DNA of 30,005 nucleotides from the NCBI GenBank assembly GCA_910578805.1, contig CAJTRS010000011.1, positions 35,178-65,182 on the forward strand, written 5' to 3'. Made by a program: the position numbers and the translations under genes. A model generated the notes under the pieces. The model made no database searches. It was not told the origin of the DNA and worked only from the letters and a program-made list of their open reading frames with translations. The stretch's first letter is position 1, and each line of letters begins with the position of its first letter. Positions 7,161 through 16,120 of this stretch are shown piece by piece. The DNA comes from an uncultured Muribaculaceae bacterium (GTDB lineage: Bacteria > Bacteroidota > Bacteroidia > Bacteroidales > Muribaculaceae).

Positions 7161-10100
7161 ATGAACCGTAAACTACTACCAATCTACGCATTGGCATTTA
7201 TGTCCCTTGCGTCGGGTTCACCCGATGCCGAGGCACAGAGCTATTGCACGTCGCCTACGCTCACGCGCACCAGCGGAGACCGTAAGCTCAACTCATTCAG
7301 CATTACCGACGGCAGCAACACCATCGATATGCAAGTGAACCAGAATGCCTACCGTGGTTCGGCCACATATTTCGACAAGACCGCATCGCGCCTGTCGGTA
7401 CTGCCGGGCTCCACACTGTCATTCAGCGGTCTTGACTGGAGCGGCGCCTGGATGCACGGCTACGTATATGTGGACTATGATAAGGACGGTGTGTTCAACA
7501 CCACACTCAATGCCGACGGCCGCACAAACGGCGAACTCGTAGCATACTCCTACTACAACACCGCCGACAGCGACGCCAATCCCACCGCACCCAACAGCCG
7601 CGGCGAGACAGCCAGCCGCAACGGAAGCGTGACCACAAGCAGCATGCCTTCGTTCACACTGCCGGCCAACCTGCCCTCCGGCGACTACCGCTGCCGCTTC
7701 AAAATCGACTGGAACTCACTGAACCCGTGTGGCACCACCATACCCTCCGATGGCGGCTGCATAGTGGATTTCATATTGGCAGTGGAAGCCCCCACCGACA
7801 TGGAACTGCTTCAGGCTTCGGTATCGGGACGCACAGGCACAGCCAACCCCGGCAGCGAGAGTGTGGTGATAACATCAGTCAATTTAGTGACCGAGGGCAC
7901 ACTCAACCCGATAAAGGTGACTGAAATAGAAACGGCCTATACCGGAACAGCCACAGCCGACATAAACAATCTGCGATGGGTGTATTCGACAACTGCCTCA
8001 GCCAACGGCACAGTGGCCGCCGGACAACAGCAGTGCACTCCCTCACAGAGATTCACCCTCGACCAACCGCTGGAACATGGCGCAAATTATCTGCTGCTGG
8101 TTGCCGATGTTAATGAAAACGCCCCAATGGGCAACATGATCTCGACGGCCGTCAACAGCATAAAGGTCAACGGCAGTCCGATACAATTCACTTCAAACGG
8201 CACAAACGGCATAGAGATATCCGAGACCATAGACTATACGGCCGGCAATGCAATCTGGTTTGACACCCCCACATCGTCAACCGCCGGAACCGCCGCCTGG
8301 AACCGCAACGATTTCAGCAGCACAGACGTCAACCCTGACCAGGTGTGGGAACGCCAGTCGCTGCCAATAGGCAACGGATCGTTCGGCGGCAACATTCTCG
8401 GCTCTGTAAACCGCGAGCGCGTAGTGCTCAATGAAAAGACACTGTGGAAAGGCGGACCGGGCACAGGCGCCTCGACATACTGGAACATGAACAAGACTGT
8501 CAGCCCTTCGACTCTGTCTCAGATACGCCAGTACCTTGTAAACGGCAACACGGCATCGGCCAACACACTTGTACAGTCAAACTTCAAGGGCAACATCAAT
8601 TATGACCGCTCGCGCTTCGGCACATACACCACAATGGGTGAACTGTATGTATCGACCGGAATCGATGAAAGCAAGGTGAGCGATTACAAACGTGTGCTCA
8701 ATATGGACCGCTCTATAGTGGTAGTGGAGTTCAATGCCGACGGCACTTCATACCGCCGCCGCTATTTCAGCTCCTATCCTGACAGCGTGATGGTGTGGCG
8801 ATACACATCGGAGGGCGCTCCACAAAACCTTACCCTGTCGTTCAACTGTCCGCAGATCATCAGTTCGGTTACAGCTACCGACAACGGCCTGCTCTACAAC
8901 GGCCGAATAGACAACAACAATATGCAGTGGGCAATGCGCATAATGGTCCGCACCAACGACGGCGGCACCGTCAAAGCCGATGCCAATGCCCGTACAATCA
9001 CCGTGACCGGCTCCAACGATGTGGAGTTCATACTTGCCGGCGACACCGACTATGTGATGAACTTCGATCCCGACATCACCGATGCCTCGGCCTTTGTAGG
9101 CGTCGATCCTGTGGCAAGTGTCAACAATATGGTCGATGCAGCTTCGGCCAAGAGTTATGACGAACTGTATGCAAACCATATAGCGGACTACAAGAATCTG
9201 TTTGACCGTGTGGACATAAAAATCAATCCTTCCAGGAAATTTGACAATCAGCCCACCCCCACCCGTCTGCGCAACTACCGCAACGGCACCCTTGACCATG
9301 AACTCGAACAACAGTACTTCCAGTATGGCCGCTATCTGCTTATATCCAGCTCCCGCGCAGGCAACATGCCGGCAAACCTTCAGGGCATGTGGCACAACAA
9401 CATCGACGGCCCATGGCGCGTGGACTACCACAACAACATCAATCTTCAGATGAATTACTGGCCGGCCACCTGCACCAACCTGCTGGAGTGCTTCACACCG
9501 CTGATTGACTATGTGCGCGGTCTTGTCAAGCCGGGCGAACGCACAGCCACCGCCTATTACGGCGCACGCGGCTGGACCGCCCCGATATCCACCAACATAT
9601 TCGGATTCACCGCTCCGCTTAACGCCACGGATATGTCATGGAACTACAACCCGCCCGCCGGCCCCTGGCTTGCCACCCAGATGTGGGAATACTACGACTA
9701 TACCCGCGACAAGGAATGGCTGCGCGAGATAGGCTATCCGATAATCAAGTCAAGCGCCAATTTTGCCAGCGACCTGCTCTACAAGCATAACGGAACCTAC
9801 ACCAGCGCACCGTCATACTCTCCCGAACACGGCACCTGCGACCTTGGCGCCACCTACGCCAATGCCGTGACTCTCGAGGTGCTCTCTGAGGCAATACAGG
9901 CCGCCAAAATTCTCGGCACAGACGAAACTTCGATAGCCGAATGGCAGGACAAGATAGACAATCTGTATCCTTATCAGATAGGCCGCTACGGTCAGCTTCA
10001 GGAATGGTACAACGACATCGACACCTATAATGACCAGCACCGCCACACCAACCATCTGTTCGGTCTGCACCCCGGCACCTCCATCAACGCCCTTGAGGAT

Positions 10101-10886
10101 ACAGATTTAGTAAATGCCTGCAAGGAGACACTCAAACAACGCGGCGATGCAGCCACGGGGTGGAGCATGGGTTGGAAACTCAACCACTGGGCACGTCTGT
10201 TTGACGGCAACCATGCCTATACTCTGTTCCAGAACCTGATCAAAAACGGTACTGCCGACAACATGTGGGACCTTCACCCGCCATTCCAGATCGACGGCAA
10301 CTTCGGCGGCACAGCCGGCATATCGGAACTGTTCCTGCAAAGTCACAACGGCCTGTTGCACCTGCTTCCCGCTCTTCCCTCAAGTTGGACCGACGGACAT
10401 ATTTCGGGTCTGCGCACCCGCGGCAATTTCGAGGTTGACATATTTTATTCCAACGGCAAACTTGACCGTGCCGTTATACTTTCAAATGCCGGAGAACCCT
10501 GCAAAGTGTACTACGACGGCAAGGAGAAGTCATTCAACACCGAAGCCGGAAACACCTATATAATAAGGTACAATCCCACCACAGATTCACTGGAAATGGA
10601 AATGTCATCGATCGATGACATTTCCTGTGATGTGGACTCCATGAATGTAAATGTGGTCCCGAACCCCAACGACGGTAATTTCAAGGTGGTTCTCAGCGGC
10701 GCACAGCGCGGTTTATTCAATATAAGCCTCTATTCCAAAGCCGGAAGCCTCATTGCCTGCATGTCGGTCAACAAGACTGAAGACCATGCGGAACTTCCCA
10801 TGAACGTCAGTGCTCCCCACGATCTGTATCTTCTGAACGTGGAAAACCCCACTCTTAACGTATCGAAAAAGGTGATCATCAAATAA
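7161..10886 (+). CDS. GH95 alpha-L-fucosidase, multidomain, T9SS-exported
   Basis: This 1241-residue protein has a signal peptide (MNRKLLPIYALAFMSLASGS), a GEVED-like beta domain around 30-210 with acidic loop DYDKDGVFN, a BNR-associated/neuraminidase N-terminal-like beta domain around 212-345, and the GH95 N-terminal and (alpha/alpha)6 catalytic regions around 360-1110. Residues known to matter in 1,2-alpha-L-fucosidases are present: the two asparagines of NINLQMNYWP (759, 761), the glutamate of SYSPEHG (889) and the aspartate of FQIDGNFGG (1045). Residues about 1160-1241 form a T9SS sorting domain (VVPNPNDGNF, ending KKVIIK). It probably removes terminal fucose from mucin-type or milk-type glycans at the cell surface. 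No SusC/SusD pair or other glycosidase lies nearby, so it is not in an obvious polysaccharide utilisation locus. Confidence 0.93.
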   Translation: MNRKLLPIYALAFMSLASGSPDAEAQSYCTSPTLTRTSGDRKLNSFSITDGSNTIDMQVNQNAYRGSATYFDKTASRLSVLPGSTLSFSGLDWSGAWMHGYVYVDYDKDGVFNTTLNADGRTNGELVAYSYYNTADSDANPTAPNSRGETASRNGSVTTSSMPSFTLPANLPSGDYRCRFKIDWNSLNPCGTTIPSDGGCIVDFILAVEAPTDMELLQASVSGRTGTANPGSESVVITSVNLVTEGTLNPIKVTEIETAYTGTATADINNLRWVYSTTASANGTVAAGQQQCTPSQRFTLDQPLEHGANYLLLVADVNENAPMGNMISTAVNSIKVNGSPIQFTSNGTNGIEISETIDYTAGNAIWFDTPTSSTAGTAAWNRNDFSSTDVNPDQVWERQSLPIGNGSFGGNILGSVNRERVVLNEKTLWKGGPGTGASTYWNMNKTVSPSTLSQIRQYLVNGNTASANTLVQSNFKGNINYDRSRFGTYTTMGELYVSTGIDESKVSDYKRVLNMDRSIVVVEFNADGTSYRRRYFSSYPDSVMVWRYTSEGAPQNLTLSFNCPQIISSVTATDNGLLYNGRIDNNNMQWAMRIMVRTNDGGTVKADANARTITVTGSNDVEFILAGDTDYVMNFDPDITDASAFVGVDPVASVNNMVDAASAKSYDELYANHIADYKNLFDRVDIKINPSRKFDNQPTPTRLRNYRNGTLDHELEQQYFQYGRYLLISSSRAGNMPANLQGMWHNNIDGPWRVDYHNNINLQMNYWPATCTNLLECFTPLIDYVRGLVKPGERTATAYYGARGWTAPISTNIFGFTAPLNATDMSWNYNPPAGPWLATQMWEYYDYTRDKEWLREIGYPIIKSSANFASDLLYKHNGTYTSAPSYSPEHGTCDLGATYANAVTLEVLSEAIQAAKILGTDETSIAEWQDKIDNLYPYQIGRYGQLQEWYNDIDTYNDQHRHTNHLFGLHPGTSINALEDTDLVNACKETLKQRGDAATGWSMGWKLNHWARLFDGNHAYTLFQNLIKNGTADNMWDLHPPFQIDGNFGGTAGISELFLQSHNGLLHLLPALPSSWTDGHISGLRTRGNFEVDIFYSNGKLDRAVILSNAGEPCKVYYDGKEKSFNTEAGNTYIIRYNPTTDSLEMEMSSIDDISCDVDSMNVNVVPNPNDGNFKVVLSGAQRGLFNISLYSKAGSLIACMSVNKTEDHAELPMNVSAPHDLYLLNVENPTLNVSKKVIIK

Positions 10887-10911
10887 TCAGCTGCCATTAT
10901 TCGGCATAAAT

Positions 10912-10953
10912 AAAAAGCGGCGCTGTATCGAAACCCGATACAGCGCCGCTTTT
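10912..10953. terminator. Strong bidirectional intrinsic terminator
   Basis: A perfect 14-base-pair stem (10917-10930 with 10936-10949, beginning GCGGCGCTGTATCG) closes a five-base loop and is flanked by A and T runs. Read on plus it terminates the fucosidase (stop 10886); read on minus it can terminate the SPOR-protein transcript (stop 10984). Confidence 0.93.
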
Positions 10954-10983
10954 ATATCTGACAGGCACAATAGTGCCAAAGCG

Positions 10984-11979
10984 TCAAACCGATTTTTTCT
11001 TATAAACCCATGCGTTGGGGTGACGGGCGGCGAATGATGAATCGGCCACACGGTAAGCGAATGCGGCGTCATAGTCATTGCCGGCGGCAACATACACGCG
11101 GTAACGGTCTTCACAGCGGAGCACTTTCATGGATTGTCCGTTGGATTGTGAGCGTATGAACCTGTCGGCTTCGCGCTCGCTCGCACATGAAGCGACAACA
11201 ACGAAACAACTGTAGCGGTCGGCATCGGTATCAAGCATGTCGGCTGCCTCCACCACAGAGGGTACGGATACAGTAGGCACCGGAATGGGCAATGTGTCGG
11301 CAACAACCATCACAGGCTCCGATGAGGCTTCGGTCAGGCTGACAGATACGGGCGCCGAAAGTGACGGAAAAGAAAGCGAGGCATGATCAACCTTGCCGTC
11401 AACCGGCACCGGAGTGGAAACCGTAAGCCCTACACCCACCAAAAGCGCAGCCGCGGCCGCATAACGGGCCACCGACATGGCTACGCGGCGCACACGAAGC
11501 ATGTGCGGGGAAGCATTTCGGATAATCTGATCATAATCAGTATCATCGGCGTCATGTGAAACTACCGGAAGAAATTCAATCACAGGCAGGCCGGCATACA
11601 TCAGGGTTTCGACTCCACCGACAGCCGGGGTGAACCGAAAATCGCCTTCGCCATTGAGGCTGAAAGACCCTACCCGCGGCATGTCAAGCGAACCGCTTGC
11701 CTCAAGCATACGGCGCATGGCCTCTACGTCCTGCAATACAATACGGCGCGCGACATCGTAGGCGACGCACTCCTTGCGGGCTACCGATGATATCAGCATT
11801 CCGTCATCGTGGATAAGAGCGGAATTAAAACTGATATCGCGGCGCGGCGGCTCAATGGCTGCGCCTCTGCCCGATATACGTGCCGGAGAGAATTGCGCCA
11901 CAAAGGCACCGAAACCGGGCACCACCACACAGTCATGGTGCACGATAAGATATTGAATATGTCGGATTATCGAATTCAC
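10984..11979 (-). CDS. HU-CCDC81 and SPOR domain membrane protein
   Basis: The 331-residue protein begins with two small domains of the HU-CCDC81 bacterial type: HDCVVVPGFGAFVAQF (15-30) with RDISFNSALIHDDGMLIS, then SGSLDMPRVGSFSLNGEGDFRF around 95-117. A single hydrophobic helix (about 166-188) follows, then a low-complexity periplasmic linker and a C-terminal SPOR domain (about 254-330, RYSCFVVVASCASEREADRF to AWVYKKK). SPOR domains bind denuded peptidoglycan at division sites; the N-terminal half is of the HU fold and faces the cytosol, so the protein could link an intracellular partner to the septal wall. The start codon is GTG at 11979, supported by family-like spacing to VVVPGFG and by a promoter immediately upstream. 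The closest neighbour is mutL. Confidence 0.85.
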   Translation of the reverse strand: MNSIIRHIQYLIVHHDCVVVPGFGAFVAQFSPARISGRGAAIEPPRRDISFNSALIHDDGMLISSVARKECVAYDVARRIVLQDVEAMRRMLEASGSLDMPRVGSFSLNGEGDFRFTPAVGGVETLMYAGLPVIEFLPVVSHDADDTDYDQIIRNASPHMLRVRRVAMSVARYAAAAALLVGVGLTVSTPVPVDGKVDHASLSFPSLSAPVSVSLTEASSEPVMVVADTLPIPVPTVSVPSVVEAADMLDTDADRYSCFVVVASCASEREADRFIRSQSNGQSMKVLRCEDRYRVYVAAGNDYDAAFAYRVADSSFAARHPNAWVYKKKSV

Positions 11980-11984
11980 GAATA

Positions 11985-12017
11985 CAAATATAATCAGTTT
12001 TTTATATATACGTCAAA
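11985..12017 (-). promoter_or_regulatory. Promoter placed for a leaderless SPOR-protein mRNA
   Basis: On the minus strand TTTG (12014-12017) and TATATTTG (11985-11992) are separated by 21 bases, a full consensus promoter. The box ends only five bases before the GTG codon whose first base is 11979, so transcription should start at or within a few bases of the start codon. Confidence 0.7.
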
Positions 12018-12056
12018 TAAATGAGAAGTGTTTTGTCTTTTTTTCGACCCGGAGGA

Positions 12057-13952
12057 TCATCGGAAAAGCTCCGTAATGGTGTCGATATCCATCATGTTTA
12101 TGATTCTGAGACCATCAGGGGTGTAGTTGGGAGCCGGAAGTCTGAGCAGGTCGCCTATCAGGCGCTCGCGTTCCTGTGACGACAGTCTCTGGCCGGGCTC
12201 TATGGCCGAACTCCGCGCCATGGAAAACGCTATGCCGTCAGTTATGTCCTCCCACGCCGTCAGGCGTCCGTCGGCCATGTCGTCGATGACACGGAGCAAC
12301 AGTTCGGAAGGGTTGCAGCCATCTACTATGGAAGGAACCGCATTAATGCTCCATGCGTTACCGCCCAGCGGTACGATGTCATAACCTGCCTGCTGAAGCC
12401 CTTGGAGTATATCCTGCAATACAGCGTCGCGGGCCGGATCAAGAGTGACAACCTCCGGAAACATCACCTGCTGCGAATGTGACTCGGCTGTGGCAAGCAT
12501 ACGCCGGTAATGTTCATAGAGGATTTTCATGTGAGCCCTATGCTGGTCTATGATCATCACTCCCGACATGGAAGCCGACATTATAAAACGGTTTTTTATC
12601 TGGATACTTGCGACTTCATCGACCTCTGCCCCGGAAGGCTCCGGAAGGTCAAGGGTGTCGGCATGAGTCTCGGGGCTATCAATGACATTGAGTTTGCTTC
12701 CGCGTTCGCCGGTAACGGCATCTTCATCTGACTGCATAAATCCGCTGTAGAGCTTTTCCCAGTCGTTAGCCACACCGGTGCGTCGCAGAGAATTGTCTCC
12801 GCCGAACCCGCCTGACGGCCGCGGTGCCGAGATCGCGGCCTCACGGTCGGCAAAGGGATTGTAAGAGGGGTCTATCTCTATGCCGTGGGAACCGGAGGTA
12901 TTGGGATTGAAAACGGGAATCTCCGGAGCATCTGATGAATCGAAGTCTATGGCCGGACCGGCATTGAAGCGTCCGAGCGACTCTCGCACCGCCGCTGTCA
13001 GTATCTGCCATATTGCCGACTCGTTCTCAAATTTTATCTCATTTTTCGTGGGGTGGATATTAACATCTATTGTTTCGGGCTCCACCGTGAAGTTGAGAAA
13101 ATAATTGGGCTGCATGTCCGACGGGATCAGGCTCTCGTAACACTGAAGAACCGCCTTATGGAAATAAGGGTGACGCATGTGGCGTCCGTTGACGGTAAGA
13201 TACTGTAGCCAGTTGCGACGGCGGGCATGTTCGGGCATGCACACAAATCCATCGATGGTCACTATAGATGTCGATGTCTTTACCGGAATGAGCTGCTTTT
13301 CGAGAGCTTTGCCGAACAGATCGCAGATGCGATGCTTGAACGACGAACGCATCAGCGAATGCATCATGGAATCATTGTGACAGAGCGATATGTCGATGCC
13401 CGGATTGACCAAGGCCATTCGTTCGAATTCACGGACAATGTTGCTTAATTCGACAGAGTCCTTTTTAAGAAACTTACGACGTACCGGAACATTGAAAAAC
13501 AAGTTTTTCACCATCATGTTGCTACCTGGGGAACAGGCCTGAGGCTCCTGACTCTCAACTTTTGAACCGTTGATGACCAGACGGGTTCCGATATCGGCTC
13601 CGTGCATCATGGTCCGGAGCTCCACTTGCGCTACAGCCGCTATAGAGGCTAACGCTTCGCCACGGAAGCCCATGGTGCGGAGCGTGAAAAGATCGCCGGC
13701 GGATTCAATCTTTGAGGTGGCATGACGTTCAAATGCCAGACGCGCGTCGGTGTCACTCATGCCTTTGCCGTCATCAACCACTTGAATCAGACTGCGGCCG
13801 GCATCACGGATTATAACCTGCACTCTTGTGGCTCCGGCATCGACGGAGTTTTCAACGAGTTCTTTCACCACCGAGGCCGGACGCTGTATGACCTCGCCGG
13901 CGGCAATCTGATTGGCCACAGAATCGGGAAGCAGACGGATTATATCGCTCAT
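12057..13952 (-). CDS. mutL: DNA mismatch repair protein MutL
   Basis: The 631-residue protein has the full N-terminal GHKL ATPase of MutL: IAAGEVIQRPASVVKELVEN (17-36), VVDDGKGM (58-65), FERHATSKI (74-82) and MGFRGEALASI (94-104), then the transducer domain ending in DVNIHPTKNEIKF. A variable linker around 330-445 leads to the C-terminal dimerisation domain. MutL couples MutS mismatch recognition to strand removal. The C-terminal endonuclease motifs are degraded: DQHRAHMKILYE (469-480) has Arg and Met where DQHA(x)2E(x)4E has Ala and Glu, and the family's ACR and CPHGRP motifs read MAR and TPDGLR. The gene has its own promoter at 14001-14032 although OstA-like lies upstream on the same strand. 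Confidence 0.97.
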   Translation of the reverse strand: MSDIIRLLPDSVANQIAAGEVIQRPASVVKELVENSVDAGATRVQVIIRDAGRSLIQVVDDGKGMSDTDARLAFERHATSKIESAGDLFTLRTMGFRGEALASIAAVAQVELRTMMHGADIGTRLVINGSKVESQEPQACSPGSNMMVKNLFFNVPVRRKFLKKDSVELSNIVREFERMALVNPGIDISLCHNDSMMHSLMRSSFKHRICDLFGKALEKQLIPVKTSTSIVTIDGFVCMPEHARRRNWLQYLTVNGRHMRHPYFHKAVLQCYESLIPSDMQPNYFLNFTVEPETIDVNIHPTKNEIKFENESAIWQILTAAVRESLGRFNAGPAIDFDSSDAPEIPVFNPNTSGSHGIEIDPSYNPFADREAAISAPRPSGGFGGDNSLRRTGVANDWEKLYSGFMQSDEDAVTGERGSKLNVIDSPETHADTLDLPEPSGAEVDEVASIQIKNRFIMSASMSGVMIIDQHRAHMKILYEHYRRMLATAESHSQQVMFPEVVTLDPARDAVLQDILQGLQQAGYDIVPLGGNAWSINAVPSIVDGCNPSELLLRVIDDMADGRLTAWEDITDGIAFSMARSSAIEPGQRLSSQERERLIGDLLRLPAPNYTPDGLRIINMMDIDTITELFR

Positions 13953-14000
13953 GGTGAAAATCTGAATAATTTGAAACGATGTCAGGTTTATTTTTCACCA

Positions 14001-14032
14001 CAAAGTTACTACACGTTGAGCAAGAGCACAAA
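14001..14032 (-). promoter_or_regulatory. Bacteroidota promoter for mutL
   Basis: Read on minus, TTTG (14029-14032) and TAACTTTG (14001-14008) have a 20-base spacer. The expected leader to the mutL ATG at 13952 is about 43 bases. It separates mutL from the OstA-like gene transcriptionally. Confidence 0.75.
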
Positions 14033-14104
14033 CCGTGTTTTCAACATGCTTTTGACGGATTGTCGATAATTTGTAAATAACTTTTTGCAGCATAGCCGCC
14101 ACAG

Positions 14105-16057
14105 TCATTCAACCGTCTCAGCCTCAACGACCTCAGAACCGGACTGCGCCACGGCGCTATCCGTCGGAGAAGCGCCGGCCTCCGCATTGTCATCTGCCGG
14201 CGGCATAGTCCGGAGTTGTTCCTCCGTTTCCGAAGTTTCATTCAGGTCTTCTTTGCCGGATTTCAATCCGGTCACCGGCCTTCGTGGAGACAAAGCCTCG
14301 GCAGGAGCCTTGGGGTGCGGCCGGCTGTCGGAGGGCTTGCGCACAGTATTCTCGGGAGTGAGCGGTTCGGCGCTGTCAATAAGTTCGATCATGCCCTCCG
14401 GCACCACAAATATATCAGCCGGCGTGAGTGGGCGCAGTGCTTCATACCACCGGAATTTAGGCAGAAAATAGGAGTTGCGTTTGGCAAGATACAGCGGTGT
14501 GACCTTCGAGTTGGTCTCAGGCCAGAAGTTTATGCGTTCGATCTGGTTAGCGTTGAAATATGCGTCCATGTAGCTGCTCTCCACATAGGCATATTTGTTG
14601 TATGATGAGTCACTCTCCATGGGAAACATGATCAACTCTACATTTCCGTCAACATAAAGACGACGAAGCGTGGAATCATTGAACCATGCCGTCATATCCT
14701 TTCCACTAAGCTGATTGTAGCAATCCTCCGCTATGTGCTCTGCGGCCACACCACCCTGCGGCAGGCGCGCCCAGTCAACGGTAGAGTCATTGAAGTGCAC
14801 GTTGATACTATTGCCAAACAGTTGTCGCGTGCCGCTCCACACCACCGGATTGCGATACATATACATTATCGAATCACGCTCGGTGACGCTGAGCGAATCG
14901 CAGATCCCTTGTAGATCACGCCGATAGAAACGCACTTTGTGAAACACATTGGTCACTTTTGTGGAATCGGACAGGTCAATGTAGGCCGTAATGCTGTCGC
15001 CGTGGAGATATAGAGTATCGGCCTTGGAATATTCCTTGGCCACGGCATGACCGGTAACGAATGTGCTGTCACGCGCCTCATCAAAAAATCCGTAATCGCC
15101 CTGCACCGAACTGCTGCGCAACGAATCGGTAAGAATCATGTTGCCGAACGCCTCGCCATACTGTTTCTGACGGTCGTAAAAGAGCGTGTCGCCGGTCAGC
15201 CGGTTGCCACGCCTGGTAACCACAGTGGAACGCCTGTAGAGATCGGCCTGTCCGTTGTCGGTGTTATATATGCCCGAAGAGGAGTATATAACACCATCGG
15301 AATTTATCACTTCACTATCACTCACGAGTTCGGCTATGTGTGTGGCCGTGTTGTATTCAAGTGTGTCGGTGTTGATATACAATGTATCTTTTTTCTGACG
15401 GCTCGTAAGATGGACATCGAAATAGAAAAAGGCGTCTTTCGTCTGCGGATAGTATTCGCCTATACGTGAATCGAGTCTGTTCTGCAGATCGGTCAACACG
15501 CCCCCCACCTCATAATAACCGAAGTCCTGAGCCATGTCATAGTTGAACACATCGGTCTCGAGCTTGACATCGCGGTTTATGAGCCGCACTTTTTTACCCT
15601 CTTGAGCATAAAGCACGGCAATTTCGTCCACGCCGTCATAGTTTAGTTCATCGGCATATACAAACAATGTATCACCCTGCTCCATTCTCACGTTGCCGAA
15701 CGCGTCAACCGAGTTGACGGCGTCGTAGAAAAACGCACTGTCGCAATACATGTACATACCCCCTTTGCGAAATTTCACATTACCGGTAAGCACCTGATAC
15801 TGCTCTTCAGGAGGCAGGTTGGATATTTCATTGTAATGAAGTCGGTCGGCATGCTCCAGAAACACCTTGTCGGACTGGTTGCGGTCGGCCGACGGCACTG
15901 TGGGCCGTATCTCGGAACGCGGCCGTCGCTGTGGGTGATGGTGCTGCCGTGACTGCTGAGCGCCAATAATCATAGGCAACCACAATAAAGACATGACAAC
16001 AACAGCCATTACCGAACCCAAGCGGCTCTTGGACGATGGCCGGATTCCTCTCTTCAT
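14105..16057 (-). CDS. OstA/LptA-like envelope biogenesis protein
   Basis: The 650-residue protein has an N-terminal signal or anchor segment (SVMAVVVMSLLWLPMIIGAQ) and a long series of repeated short beta elements of the OstA/LptA type: YQVLTGNVKFRKGGMYMYCD, VDAFGNVRMEQGDTLFVYAD, DTLYINTDTLEYNTATH, RLTGDTLFYDRQKQYGEAFG and DTLYLHGDSITAYID. This jellyroll fold forms the lipopolysaccharide bridge in Lpt systems, so a role in moving LPS to the outer membrane or in a related envelope process is likely. The tail beyond about 560 is rich in Pro, Glu and Ser and looks disordered. It lies 63 bases downstream of a SurA-like gene and upstream of mutL. It is longer than LptA and lacks the large C-terminal LptD barrel, so I leave the symbol blank. 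Confidence 0.85.
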   Translation of the reverse strand: MKRGIRPSSKSRLGSVMAVVVMSLLWLPMIIGAQQSRQHHHPQRRPRSEIRPTVPSADRNQSDKVFLEHADRLHYNEISNLPPEEQYQVLTGNVKFRKGGMYMYCDSAFFYDAVNSVDAFGNVRMEQGDTLFVYADELNYDGVDEIAVLYAQEGKKVRLINRDVKLETDVFNYDMAQDFGYYEVGGVLTDLQNRLDSRIGEYYPQTKDAFFYFDVHLTSRQKKDTLYINTDTLEYNTATHIAELVSDSEVINSDGVIYSSSGIYNTDNGQADLYRRSTVVTRRGNRLTGDTLFYDRQKQYGEAFGNMILTDSLRSSSVQGDYGFFDEARDSTFVTGHAVAKEYSKADTLYLHGDSITAYIDLSDSTKVTNVFHKVRFYRRDLQGICDSLSVTERDSIMYMYRNPVVWSGTRQLFGNSINVHFNDSTVDWARLPQGGVAAEHIAEDCYNQLSGKDMTAWFNDSTLRRLYVDGNVELIMFPMESDSSYNKYAYVESSYMDAYFNANQIERINFWPETNSKVTPLYLAKRNSYFLPKFRWYEALRPLTPADIFVVPEGMIELIDSAEPLTPENTVRKPSDSRPHPKAPAEALSPRRPVTGLKSGKEDLNETSETEEQLRTMPPADDNAEAGASPTDSAVAQSGSEVVEAETVE

Positions 16058-16120
16058 AAAAAAAGCGGGACTAATCTGTTATCGTAAACAATCATCATAC
16101 ACACAAGACACCCCGGCCGG

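Noticed and set aside
8748..9431. 227-codon minus-strand frame inside the fucosidase gene
   Set aside because: It overlaps the GH95 domain on the opposite strand and shows no independent motif or promoter.
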